A DNA stretch of 64,000 nucleotides from the NCBI GenBank assembly GCA_020442165.1, contig JAGRKV010000066.1, forward strand, positions 1 to 64,000, written 5' to 3'. The stretch comes from Hyphomicrobiaceae bacterium (lineage in GTDB: Bacteria > Pseudomonadota > Alphaproteobacteria > Rhizobiales > Hyphomicrobiaceae). Shown here piece by piece: positions 39,419 through 47,311 of the stretch (position 1 is the stretch's first letter; each line of letters begins with the position of its first letter). Both the position numbers and the translations under genes were made by a program. The notes under the pieces were generated by a model that did not search any database, was not told where the DNA came from, and was given only the letters and a program-made list of their open reading frames with translations.

Positions 39419-39454
39419 CGAGGGGGACGGTCCCCCGTCCCCCTCGGTCGTTTT
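39419..39454 (+). terminator. Intrinsic terminator
   Basis: An 11-bp perfect stem, CGAGGGGGACG (39419-39429) and CGTCCCCCTCG (39436-39446), with a 6-nt loop, then GTCG and TTTT. It closes the 38995 transcript. Confidence 0.85.
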
Positions 39455-39530
39455 GAAATTGAGCATGAATTCTGCACCCGTAGGCATCGCTGCCGCGGTT
39501 AACAGAAATCACTCGGTTGTGCGCTAATCT

Positions 39531-40088
39531 ATGCGCATGAAGATCATTGAGAACACACACCAGCGCCTCGTTATCGTGGAGCGGCCATGGTTTCTGGCTG
39601 CCATGCTCGTGTTCTTCGCTGGCTTTTTTGCCTACGCCACAGCGGTCAACTGGGACCAGATGCCGACGCTTGCCCGGATCGGGTTCTCGGTTGTCCCGCT
39701 TGCCGCGCTGATGTTGCTGTTTGCCACCGTGCGCTGGGTGCACGTTGAGTTCGACCGCACTCTTGGTCGCGTCACAATTTCCAGGAGCGCCATGTGGTGG
39801 GGGCAACGTAAACAATACGCTCTGAAGGACCTAGAAGATGTCCGCGCCGACGAAGATGGTGAAGGCGGCAGCTATCGGGTGGTCTTGTCGTTTTCTAATG
39901 ACATTCTTGCGCGCATGGATCGCAAGGAGCACGAGCGGCTGGAAAGACGTTGGCAGCGCGGATTTCGCACCATTCCACCAACCGACGTAGCCTTGACGGC
40001 ATATTATGCAAGTAACATCGACGGGCCCCGCATCTCGGCGGAAATCCGCAGTTGGACCGGTTTAATACACAACTCAAAGGCAGCTTGA
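39531..40088 (+). CDS. Membrane protein of unknown function
   Basis: Not recognised. Two helices near the N-terminus (WFLAAMLVFFAGFFAYATAV and IGFSVVPLAALMLLFATVRW) are followed by a soluble part with EFDRTLGRVTISRSAMWWGQ and YALKDLEDVRADEDGEGGSY, reminiscent of the PH-like domains that follow such hairpins in bacterial membrane proteins, but the match is not firm. 185 residues; no clear Shine-Dalgarno sequence. It ends 23 bp from the converging purQ gene. Confidence 0.65.
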   Translation: MRMKIIENTHQRLVIVERPWFLAAMLVFFAGFFAYATAVNWDQMPTLARIGFSVVPLAALMLLFATVRWVHVEFDRTLGRVTISRSAMWWGQRKQYALKDLEDVRADEDGEGGSYRVVLSFSNDILARMDRKEHERLERRWQRGFRTIPPTDVALTAYYASNIDGPRISAEIRSWTGLIHNSKAA

Positions 40089-40111
40089 GGTGGGCAATTG
40101 AGCCGCATCCC

Positions 40112-40816
40112 TCAACCCATCGCCTCGGCGAACCCGACGACGGCGCTCTCGAAGACGTGCCGGCCGTCCGTGCCGCCCAGTGCCGCCTCATAGAGCCGCT
40201 CGGGATGCGGCATCATGCCGACAATGCGGCCTGTTTCGTCAGCGATCCCGGCAATGCTGTTGCGGGCGCCGTTGGGGTTGGCCGCATCGCTCACCTCGCC
40301 TGCTTCATCGCAATACCGCAGCACGACGCGGCCTTCGCCTTCAAGACGCGCCAGAGTTTCATCATCGGCGAAATAGTTACCTTCGGCATGCGCGATCGGG
40401 AAGCGGACGACCTGTCCCTTGCGGTAGGCGCGGGTGAAGTAGCTGCTATCGTTCTCAACCCTCAGGTGAACGTCGCGGCAGATGAACTTGAGCGAACGGT
40501 TGCGCATGAGTACGCCCGGCAGCAGGCCCGACTCGCACAGGATCTGAAAACCGTTGCATACGCCAAGCACGGGCGTACCGCCCCGGGCCTTGGCGATCAC
40601 GTCGCGCATGATCGGAGAGTGCGCCGCCATCGCCCCGCAGCGCAGGTAGTCACCGTAGGAAAACCCGCCCGGCAGCACGATGAAATCGGAGGAGGGAACC
40701 GCGGCATCGCCGTGCCACACCATGTTCACCGGAGCACCCGTGATGCGCTCGATGGCGACCTTCATGTCGCGGTCGCAGTTGGAACCCGGGAAGACAATGA
40801 CGGAGGCGCGGAGCAT
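40112..40816 (-). CDS. purQ: Phosphoribosylformylglycinamidine synthase subunit PurQ (glutaminase)
   Basis: Class I glutamine amidotransferase that feeds ammonia to PurL. The nucleophile lies in [13 protein letters not shown], with the oxyanion loop [20 protein letters not shown] and the catalytic His-x-Glu in GMMPHPERL. 234 residues, the PurQ length for the PurS/PurQ/PurL type. I chose the ATG before [16 protein letters not shown]; a GTG four codons upstream is possible. Between purS (upstream) and purL (downstream) but separated from each by plus-strand genes. Confidence 0.96.
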   Translation of the reverse strand: MLRASVIVFPGSNCDRDMKVAIERITGAPVNMVWHGDAAVPSSDFIVLPGGFSYGDYLRCGAMAAHSPIMRDVIAKARGGTPVLGVCNGFQILCESGLLPGVLMRNRSLKFICRDVHLRVENDSSYFTRAYRKGQVVRFPIAHAEGNYFADDETLARLEGEGRVVLRYCDEAGEVSDAANPNGARNSIAGIADETGRIVGMMPHPERLYEAALGGTDGRHVFESAVVGFAEAMG

Positions 40817-40933
40817 AGGCGGACTCACAGTGAAAGCCAGTATCTGACACTCTCTACCAGCCCATGGGGTTTAACGGCAACTCAACGACCATCTGATACG
40901 ATTTCAGCCCAGGGATAAACCGGGTATCGCGGT

Positions 40934-41611
40934 ATGAATTTGCGTCTGGGGCGGGTGTTCGCCCACGAGTTGTTATCTCGCTTTGGCTGGCTGCTTGCCG
41001 TCTTGGGCGTGTTTATGGCGGGTATGCAACTCTACGATCAGTTGACGACCGAACGGGCCGTCGCGGCCATAACCGACATCAAAACGTCCTGCCAGCGCCA
41101 GTTCGAGAGGCTGGGCAAGACGCGTTGGCGCAAGATCGACTGTTCACAGATCGAGGATCTGCGCGCCAGCGGCATCAAGGTGCGGACGAGACCCTACGCC
41201 CAGCTCAGCTTCACCGGCACGGATGGTATCGCCCGCCAAGCCTGGGTGAGCTTAGGCAAGCTGGAACTCAAGACGGCGGCAGTCGGCGATCAACTGGCCA
41301 TCGCCTATCGCGGCGGCAGAAGGCCCTATGTCGTGCCTGCCTCGGCGCCATCGGTGCTGAGGCTCGGTCCGGCGATTTTTCTAGCCGGACTTGTCATGTT
41401 GATGCTGGCGCGCCGCATCGCACCTCCAGCGGGCTTTGATCCAATCAACCCCGTGCCGGCCCCCATTCCAACAGGGTCAAGCACAGCAACGGGCAAGGTG
41501 CGCACCCCCACCGCAAAATCTACGCCGCCGCGATCCGGATCAGTGCAGACGGACCGGTATCAGCCCCCGAAGCGGCAGGGCGCCGTTCAGCGCAACCGCA
41601 GTTGGATTTGA
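40934..41611 (+). CDS. Membrane protein with DUF3592-like layout
   Basis: One helix near the N-terminus (FGWLLAVLGVFMAGMQLYDQ), an extracytoplasmic part with two cysteines (DIKTSCQRQ and KIDCSQIED), beta strands VRTRPYAQLSFTGTDG and AAVGDQLAIAYRGGRRPYVV, a second helix (LGPAIFLAGLVMLMLA), and a Pro/Thr/Arg-rich tail. This layout (helix, beta domain of VGDQVxVxYxP type, helix) is that of DUF3592 proteins. The protein at 42853 has the same plan. 225 residues; no obvious ribosome-binding site. Function unknown. Confidence 0.65.
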   Translation: MNLRLGRVFAHELLSRFGWLLAVLGVFMAGMQLYDQLTTERAVAAITDIKTSCQRQFERLGKTRWRKIDCSQIEDLRASGIKVRTRPYAQLSFTGTDGIARQAWVSLGKLELKTAAVGDQLAIAYRGGRRPYVVPASAPSVLRLGPAIFLAGLVMLMLARRIAPPAGFDPINPVPAPIPTGSSTATGKVRTPTAKSTPPRSGSVQTDRYQPPKRQGAVQRNRSWI

Positions 41612-41660
41612 TGGAACCGGTGATGCTGACCTGAAACCGGCGAATGTAACCGATTACAGT

Positions 41661-42299
41661 CTAGCGAGACTTGGCATCTCCGCTCGCCGCTGGCGGCAAC
41701 AGTGATGCATCAGGCTCGGTTGGCTTGCCATGTGGCGCATCGGGCTTTGGCGCGGTGGGAGTGTCAGACTGATCGGCACGCCGACACGACCCGCTTTCCA
41801 ACGCCTCAATCTGCTGGCCGCGAAACGTCGAAGCCTTCAATTGAAGCTTGTCGGCCTTGATGATGGCGAGCAGCAGCAATTCGTTGGCTTCGAGCTTGTC
41901 GATGCCCTTTGGGGACGGCGCCCACAGCTGCACATCGCCGTCCTTGGACATGTTGAACGGGCAGCCGGCAGCGCACGTCTTGGCTTGCATTGTGGCCAGC
42001 GAAGCAGCGTGCGAGCCGCTTTCGCTCATCGGCATCCAGCGGCCATCGCTTGCAGGATCTGCTGTGCGCTCAAGCCTCAGGCGCAGACCACCACTGGAAG
42101 CGTTGGCGGCACCCGTTGCAACCAGCACCGCCTGCGTCTGGCATTCAAGCTCAACCACCGAGCCGGGCGGCAGCAGCAGGGGAGTTGTCACCGGGGTCGT
42201 CACCGGCGCCGCCTTCTCATCGCTGGCGGTGGCTGTTCGGGGCGGCTCCATTGCCGCAGCCAGTGCCAGGGCTGCAAGCAGGGCAGGGCGCCACCTCAT
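41661..42299 (-). CDS. Secreted protein of unknown function
   Basis: Not recognised. Signal peptide ALLAALALAAAM near the start, then SVVELECQTQAVLVATGA, ESGSHAASLATMQAKTCAAG, CPFNMSKDGDVQLWAPSPKG and a C-terminal Pro/Ala/Asp-rich tail. Four cysteines in the mature part (ELEC, KTCAAGC, GSC) fit a periplasmic location. 212 residues. Its ATG overlaps the stop of a 45-codon membrane-protein gene (ATGA), which itself starts 12 bp after purS, so the three form one transcript. Confidence 0.7.
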   Translation of the reverse strand: MRWRPALLAALALAAAMEPPRTATASDEKAAPVTTPVTTPLLLPPGSVVELECQTQAVLVATGAANASSGGLRLRLERTADPASDGRWMPMSESGSHAASLATMQAKTCAAGCPFNMSKDGDVQLWAPSPKGIDKLEANELLLLAIIKADKLQLKASTFRGQQIEALESGSCRRADQSDTPTAPKPDAPHGKPTEPDASLLPPAASGDAKSR

Positions 42300-42433
42300 T
42301 TCAGCATCACCATGGCCGCGACCACCGCCGCAGCGAGCGGCAGCAAAATGAAGATCGCCGCCTTGATGGCCAGGAAGCGGACGGCCTTGCGAGCATCCTC
42401 ATTGCGCGACGGGCGGGTCTGCTGGTCGGCCAT
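42296..42433 (-). CDS. 45-residue single-helix membrane protein downstream of purS
   Basis: A short open frame beginning MADQQTRPSRNEDARKAVRF and ending with the helix AAIFILLPLAAAVVAAMVML and a final Lys: charged cytoplasmic N-terminus and one membrane span. It starts 12 bp after the purS stop and overlaps the next gene by four bases, tight packing that supports a real gene despite the length. No function recalled; it could accompany the secreted protein that follows. Confidence 0.7.
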   Translation of the reverse strand: MADQQTRPSRNEDARKAVRFLAIKAAIFILLPLAAAVVAAMVMLK

Positions 42434-42445
42434 CGGCGGCAGGCC

Positions 42446-42688
42446 TCAGCTCTCGAGTTCGAAGGAATAATTCTCGATGACGGTATTGGCGAGGAGGTCC
42501 TTGCACATGCGCTCCACCGCGTCGCGCGCCCTGGCCTCGTCCGTCTCCGCAAGCTTCACTTCGATGTATTTGCCCTGCCGGACGTCATTGATGCCGGAGA
42601 AGCCCAGGGTCTCCAGAGCATGGCCGATGGCCTTGCCCTGCGGATCGAGGACGCCATTCTTCAGGGTGATCTTGATGCGAGCCTTCAT
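42446..42688 (-). CDS. purS: Phosphoribosylformylglycinamidine synthase subunit PurS
   Basis: Small structural subunit that couples PurQ glutaminase to PurL. The sequence MKARIKITLKNGVLDPQGKA, then IGHALETLGFSGINDVRQGK and YIEVKL is the full PurS pattern. 80 residues, standard. I chose the ATG before KARIKI; the 19 upstream codons are not conserved. Two small unknown genes follow on the same strand instead of purQ. Confidence 0.96.
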   Translation of the reverse strand: MKARIKITLKNGVLDPQGKAIGHALETLGFSGINDVRQGKYIEVKLAETDEARARDAVERMCKDLLANTVIENYSFELES

Positions 42689-42852
42689 CCAAGCCTCCAA
42701 AAGGTGCCTCGGCGGACGTTGCGTTGGAAGCTGCATATACGCCATCCCGCCCCACGCTGAAACCCCGCCTGGCGGGTCTGTGCACCGAATGGCAACCCCG
42801 ATCGCCTATTCTGCAAGCCAAAGACGTTGGCGTGGGGGGCCGGAGTACCGGC

Positions 42853-43491
42853 ATGTTTGGCAAGCTTCTAGCCGGTATTGGATTGCTGGGTGCGGGCTAT
42901 GTCGGCATCGGCCTGCTGGTCGTGGCCATTTTTGCCGCTTCCATGTTCGAGCAGGAGCTGCCCCGCCATTGGAAGGAACTGTGGCGTGAAAAGACTGAGG
43001 CGGAGGTCGTGGAGATCTACGAGCACTGCCTGTTCAAGGAGACCTGGGTTGAGCAAAGCCGCAAGCAGCAGCGGAATTTCGGCGCACCGTGCGCGCAGTT
43101 CCAGGATAAGGCAGACCTGACGGACGGCAGCTTGACCACCAGAGTGCGCGCCCGGCGCGTCAAGGTACGTTTCACGGCCACTGGCGGGAACGAGGTCATC
43201 GCCGCAATCCCCGAGTACGGTGTCAAAAGCAGAGGCAGCGGCCCTGTGGCACCCGGGATCAAGATCCGCATCAGCTACGATGCCGCCGATCCTGAGCGCT
43301 CAGCGAGGCCAGTACTCAACCAGAAACCATTCTGGTCTTCATTGGCGGTATTCATCGCGCTCATTGCAGCCGTGGTCACAGGCGCGTGGTGCTTCACGCG
43401 GTGGACCGCAACAGCTCTATTCAAGCTGCTGACGCGAATTGGCCTGGCACTAACTGGCCGCACCCGGCCAGGGGATCGCGGCCTCTTGTGA
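42853..43491 (+). CDS. Membrane protein with DUF3592-like layout
   Basis: Helix LLGAGYVGIGLLVVAIFAAS, an extracytoplasmic part with cysteines at YEHCLFKE and APCAQFQD, strands VRARRVKVRFTATGGNEVIA and APGIKIRISYDAADPE, and a second helix WSSLAVFIALIAAVVTGAWC with a basic tail. The order of elements and the two-cysteine loop match the protein at 40934, though identity is low. 212 residues from the ATG giving MFGKLLAG. It diverges from purS and converges on purC. Confidence 0.65.
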   Translation: MFGKLLAGIGLLGAGYVGIGLLVVAIFAASMFEQELPRHWKELWREKTEAEVVEIYEHCLFKETWVEQSRKQQRNFGAPCAQFQDKADLTDGSLTTRVRARRVKVRFTATGGNEVIAAIPEYGVKSRGSGPVAPGIKIRISYDAADPERSARPVLNQKPFWSSLAVFIALIAAVVTGAWCFTRWTATALFKLLTRIGLALTGRTRPGDRGLL

Positions 43492-43511
43492 TGCAAGCGC
43501 GACGGTGCGGA

Positions 43512-43543
43512 CAAAAGAAAAACGGCGACCCGGAAGCCGCCGT
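43512..43543 (-). terminator. Intrinsic terminator after purC
   Basis: On the minus strand ACGGCG and CGCCGT close a GC-rich loop and are followed by TTTTCTTTTG. It lies 66 bp past the purC stop. Confidence 0.75.
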
Positions 43544-43608
43544 CCATCATCTTTCTCAACCGTCCCTGGCGGCATGCACGTCTGCCGCCGATTGCAGCGC
43601 CCGCGACC

Positions 43609-44397
43609 CTAGCTTTGCTTGCCGGTGCCATTGGATGCGACGAGGACCGGTCCTGCACCCTTGGGCGGCCGGTTCTCGTTTAGCACGCCGAGCCGCTTGG
43701 CCACCTCCTGGTAGGCCTCCAGCATGCCACCCAGATCACGGCGGAAGCGGTCCTTGTCGAGCTTTTCTCCCGACGTCATGTCCCACAACCGGCAGCAGTC
43801 AGGCGAGATCTCGTCGGCCAGAACGATCCGCATGTTCTCGTTTTCCCACATCCGGCCGAATTCCACCTTGAAGTCGACAAGACGGATGCCGATGCCGAGG
43901 AACAGGCCGATGAGGAAGTCGTTGATGCGCAGCGCCAGCGACATGAGTTCCTCGATCTCGCCGGGAGCAGCCCAGCCGAACGCGGTGATGTGCTCTTCAG
44001 ACACCATCGGATCGTTGAGCTTGTCGTCCTTGTAGTAGAACTCGATGATCGAGCGCGGCAGGGCGGTGCCTTCCTCAAGCCCGAGGCGCGTCGCCAGCGA
44101 GCCAGCCGCGATGTTGCGCACGACGACTTCGAGCGGGATGATTTCCACTTCGCGGATGAGCTGTTCGCGCATGTTGATGCGCTTGATGAAGTGCGTTGGA
44201 ACGCCGATCTCACCCAGCCGCTGGAAGATGATCTCCGAGATTCGGTTGTTGAGCACGCCCTTGCCTTCGATCAGCGCATGCTTCTTCGCGTTGAATGCGG
44301 TGGCGTCATCCTTGAAGTGCTGGATGAGCGTACCGGGCTCTGGGCCTTCGTAAAGAACCTTGGCCTTGCCTTCATAGACACGACGCCGCCTGTTCAT
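43609..44397 (-). CDS. purC: SAICAR synthetase
   Basis: Joins CAIR and aspartate in purine synthesis. [20 protein letters not shown], then [12 protein letters not shown] and [12 protein letters not shown] form the ATP-binding N-terminal part; [19 protein letters not shown] and [10 protein letters not shown] follow; [14 protein letters not shown] is the C-terminal signature. 262 residues. The ATG before NRRRRVYEG has AGAGGA at 7 nt. It is the first pur gene of the cluster, but a plus-strand gene and a terminator separate it from purS. Confidence 0.96.
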   Translation of the reverse strand: MNRRRRVYEGKAKVLYEGPEPGTLIQHFKDDATAFNAKKHALIEGKGVLNNRISEIIFQRLGEIGVPTHFIKRINMREQLIREVEIIPLEVVVRNIAAGSLATRLGLEEGTALPRSIIEFYYKDDKLNDPMVSEEHITAFGWAAPGEIEELMSLALRINDFLIGLFLGIGIRLVDFKVEFGRMWENENMRIVLADEISPDCCRLWDMTSGEKLDKDRFRRDLGGMLEAYQEVAKRLGVLNENRPPKGAGPVLVASNGTGKQS

Positions 44398-44777
44398 GGG
44401 TAGTCCTCTGATCATTGAATCCGTTCTTGTTGTCGTCACGCATATCAGTAACTTCGAGACGTCTTTAGCGGTGCCCGGCTGGCGACGCGACCCATTGAAG
44501 TTTCAGCATCTTTTTTGTCCGGGAAAGGCGGGGGGCCGGCTCGGAACATCTCGAATTTTTTCGTCCCGACACTAGCCGAACCCAGGGGCAGAAACAATCT
44601 AGACGAGGGGGAGGTTAGCGAACTCGGTAACCGCCCGGCCAAGCCGTTGATTTCGCCCGTAACGCGGGCTATTGCTCTGCGGCAACAACTGGCAGGAACA
44701 TCACGGTTAACACGTTAAGCGTGTGAAGAATGCGACAATGCGCGCTAAAATTGCGATCGACTGGAGGCACGTACAAC
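44398..44777. other. Divergent intergenic region between purC and DUF1476 gene
   Basis: About 380 bp without a gene, holding the promoters of purC (minus) and of the DUF1476 gene (plus). A 5-bp inverted repeat ACACG-TTAAG-CGTGT lies at 44710-44724. No purine-riboswitch core or RNA gene was seen. Confidence 0.5.
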
Positions 44778-45098
44778 ATGTTCGAAGACCGCAAGAAGGG
44801 TCAGGAATCGAAGTTTGCTCTCGATCAGGAACTTCAGTTCAAGGCTGAGGCACGGCGCAACAAGATGATCGCCGAATGGGTCGGCGCGAAGCTTGGCCTC
44901 GCCGCAGCGGAGATTGAAGACTACATCAAGGCCGTGCGCCGCTCCGACCTGCAGGAGAAGGGCGACGACGACGTCATCCGCAAGGTCAAGGGCGATCTCG
45001 ATGCCAAGGGAGTTGCGGTCAGCGAAGCCGAGCTGCGCAACAAGATGGATGAGTTCATGGCCAAGGCAATCGAAGAGATCAAAGGCGCTGCGAGCTGA
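44778..45098 (+). CDS. DUF1476 protein, ATP synthase inhibitor zeta subunit family
   Basis: Alphaproteobacterial inhibitor of the F1-ATPase (the zeta subunit described in Paracoccus). The opening MFEDRKKGQESKFALDQELQ is the family hallmark and corresponds to the inhibitory N-terminal segment; EARRNKMIAEWVGAKLGL and the helix AEIEDYIKAVRRSDLQEKGD follow. 106 residues, typical. GGAGG stands 10 nt before the ATG; 16 upstream codons of the open frame are not used. Placed next to purC, as in many relatives. Confidence 0.93.
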   Translation: MFEDRKKGQESKFALDQELQFKAEARRNKMIAEWVGAKLGLAAAEIEDYIKAVRRSDLQEKGDDDVIRKVKGDLDAKGVAVSEAELRNKMDEFMAKAIEEIKGAAS

Positions 45099-45142
45099 CC
45101 TGCAAGCCGCGCCTCTTAAACACGGCGAACCGCCGGATTGAT

Positions 45143-45173
45143 GGGCGTACCCTCAGCACAACAGGGTGCGCCC
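45143..45173 (+). terminator. Hairpin after DUF1476 gene
   Basis: GGGCGTACCCT (45143-45153) and AGGGTGCGCCC (45163-45173) form an 11-bp stem with one G-T pair and a 9-nt loop. The following GTTACGTTTA is only moderately T-rich. It separates the DUF1476 gene from the converging hydrolase. Confidence 0.65.
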
Positions 45174-45247
45174 GTTACGTTTAGACCAGCGCATTTTCCG
45201 AGCCAACGCACGTCGCCGGCACTTCTCGGATCCAATCGATTGGTTCT

Positions 45248-45868
45248 TCAGTACTTGTCGGGATCTGGCAGGCCGGTCGGCGGTACATCGATCTGCTTCA
45301 GAAACCAGCCAAAGCGCATGAGGCCCTCCGGCCAGGGTCCATGTCCCGATGCTTCGTTGATGTGACCTGCATCGCCGGCAGGGACCAAGGTAGCACCCCA
45401 GGCAAAGGCCATGTCCTTGGCGCGCTCGTAGTGACAATAGGGGTCATTGGAAGAAGCGATCAGGACCGAAGGGAAGGGCAGCCTATCAGTCGGCATCGGT
45501 GCAAAGCCGTGATCGGGAGCATCGAAGTAGTAGCCGTCAGTAGTGGGCCATCGGCTGGCATGGTCGACATCGGCTGGCGCAACCATGAACGCTCCGGCCA
45601 CCAGACCTTGAGGGATGTGCTGGGCGATATGCGCAACCGTGGCGACGCCGAGGCTGTGAGCGACAAGCACGACGGGCACGTCGCTGTCGATCTTCGCGAT
45701 GGTCGAGATGAGGGTTCCGATCCATTTTTCCCGGTTGGGATAGAGCCAGTCGGCCTGCTGGACGCGCCGAGCGGTCTTCATGTTGCGCTCCCAGCGCGTC
45801 TGCCAATGATCGGGGCCGGAACCCGACCAGCCCGGCACCATGAGAATGTCGACTTCGGATGTTTTCAT
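45248..45868 (-). CDS. RBBP9/YdeN-family alpha/beta hydrolase
   Basis: Serine hydrolase of the RBBP9 type. Oxyanion region ILMVPGWSGSGPDHWQTRWE, nucleophile elbow VLVAHSLGV, acid in IASSNDPYC and the catalytic His in GDAGHINEASGHG are all present. 206 residues, usual length. Substrate unknown. It lies alone, convergent with the DUF1476 gene. Confidence 0.9.
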   Translation of the reverse strand: MKTSEVDILMVPGWSGSGPDHWQTRWERNMKTARRVQQADWLYPNREKWIGTLISTIAKIDSDVPVVLVAHSLGVATVAHIAQHIPQGLVAGAFMVAPADVDHASRWPTTDGYYFDAPDHGFAPMPTDRLPFPSVLIASSNDPYCHYERAKDMAFAWGATLVPAGDAGHINEASGHGPWPEGLMRFGWFLKQIDVPPTGLPDPDKY

Positions 45869-45958
45869 GAGACCTCGGCGCAGTTTCTGCAGATATGCAC
45901 ACTAACAATTCTCTCATTCGCGGACTCGTTGCGGGTCCATGTCTGCTAATCTGGTAAG

Positions 45959-46477
45959 ATGTTCTGCCTACGAGCCTATATCGTTTACACTCTGTCCGCC
46001 TCTTTTTCCTGTGTCGTCTTTGCACAAGGCAGCGGACCGTTCAACTATCTGGAAACAACCTGCAAACATATAGAAAGTTGCGCCGAGGCAGCATACAAAC
46101 TCGAAGTCTGCGGACACACCAAACGCGACAGGGACAATGTTGGCATTCCCTGTGAGAACCTCTGCGGCAACGATAAGAAAGTTTATCGTGCGAGAGTTCA
46201 GGCTATGTGGCCCAGCGGCATGCCACACCGCGCGATAGATGACGCTGTCAAGCCCGATGCGGATTTAAATACTCCGCTGCAAGCATCAACGAAGACCGAA
46301 GCAGCCATGGGCGAAATGCTGGCGAAACAGCCCGCCTTTGCATGCCAGGATAAGCGGTATTGCCGCCAGATGGTTTCCTGCGACGAGGCTCGATTCTATC
46401 TTGTCCAGTGCGGTGTGCGCTCACTTGACGGCGATCGAGATGGCGTCCCCTGTAACGCGCTGTGTGGCCAACGCTGA
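45959..46477 (+). CDS. Secreted protein with two Excalibur-like calcium-binding domains
   Basis: Signal peptide (YIVYTLSASFSCVVFA) followed by two copies of the Excalibur pattern. The second copy is complete: YCRQMVSCDEARFYLVQCG, then LDGDRDGVPCNALC, with the Asp-rich calcium loop. The first copy has ESCAEAAYKLEVCG and RDRDNVGIPCENLC, in which the loop is degenerate (DNVG for DGVP). Both keep the cysteine spacing. 172 residues. Such domains are usually found once, at the end of secreted nucleases; here the two make up nearly the whole protein. Base use is AT-richer than the neighbours. Confidence 0.75.
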   Translation: MFCLRAYIVYTLSASFSCVVFAQGSGPFNYLETTCKHIESCAEAAYKLEVCGHTKRDRDNVGIPCENLCGNDKKVYRARVQAMWPSGMPHRAIDDAVKPDADLNTPLQASTKTEAAMGEMLAKQPAFACQDKRYCRQMVSCDEARFYLVQCGVRSLDGDRDGVPCNALCGQR

Positions 46478-46504
46478 TCGAGGTCAAACCAAACACGATT
46501 TATC

Positions 46505-47311
46505 TCAACGGCCGCGCCACTTGGGCTGTCGCTTCGCGAGAAAAGCTTCCATCCCTTCGCGGAAATCGGCCGAAGTATAGCACTGGGCGATCAGGTCCTC
46601 GTCCCGGCCCTTGATCCCCGGATCGCGAAGCCGCCGCAATCCCTCCTTGGTGGCCTGAAGCGTCAGCGGAGCATGCGTCGCCAGCTGCCGGGCCAGCGCG
46701 TCGGCACGGCTCATCAACGCCGAATGTTCGGACAGAACTTCGCTGACGAGACCAATCGATAGCGCTTCCGGCGCTTCAATTAGACGCGCAGTGAACAAGA
46801 TTTCCTTGGTGCGAGCTGCCCCGAGCAGAGCCGCAAGCCGCGCCAGATTTGTCATCGACAGGCAGTTGCCGAGCGTCCTCGCGATGGGAAAACCGAAGCG
46901 CAAGTCAGCAGTCGCGATGCGCAGATCGCAGACCGCTGCGATGGCAGCACCGCCACCGGTACAAGCGCCCGCGATGGCAGCGATAGTCGGAACGCGCGTC
47001 TGTTCGATGGCGGCAAGCACGCGGTCCATCTTGGCTTCATAGGCAAGCGCATCCTCACGGGTCGACACGTTGCGAAAAGCGGCAATGTCCGTTCCAGCGC
47101 CGAACGCCTTGCTACCCGCCCCGGTGATGATGAGGACCCGGACATCACCGTCCGGCTCGATGCCGGCGCAGATCTCCGACAGCCGCTCATACATTGCCAG
47201 CGTCAAGGCGTTGCGCTGAGCCGGCCGATTGAGCGTGGCAATAGCGATGCCGCCATCGTGGATCTCGTAGACAAGCTCTTCACTGGCGGCATCAATTGGC
47301 ATGTCGGTCAT
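46505..47311 (-). CDS. Enoyl-CoA hydratase/isomerase family protein
   Basis: Crotonase-fold enzyme acting on a CoA thioester. The oxyanion hole segments are SKAFGAGTDIAAF and AIAGACTGGGAAIAAVCDLR. At the positions of the two catalytic glutamates of enoyl-CoA hydratase (after GGG, and ahead of the P of the second helix) the first is Ala (GGGAAIAA), so simple hydration is doubtful and another crotonase reaction is possible. 268 residues from the ATG before TDMPIDAASEE, which has AAGGG upstream. Transcribed away from the soeB-like gene. Confidence 0.85.
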   Translation of the reverse strand: MTDMPIDAASEELVYEIHDGGIAIATLNRPAQRNALTLAMYERLSEICAGIEPDGDVRVLIITGAGSKAFGAGTDIAAFRNVSTREDALAYEAKMDRVLAAIEQTRVPTIAAIAGACTGGGAAIAAVCDLRIATADLRFGFPIARTLGNCLSMTNLARLAALLGAARTKEILFTARLIEAPEALSIGLVSEVLSEHSALMSRADALARQLATHAPLTLQATKEGLRRLRDPGIKGRDEDLIAQCYTSADFREGMEAFLAKRQPKWRGR

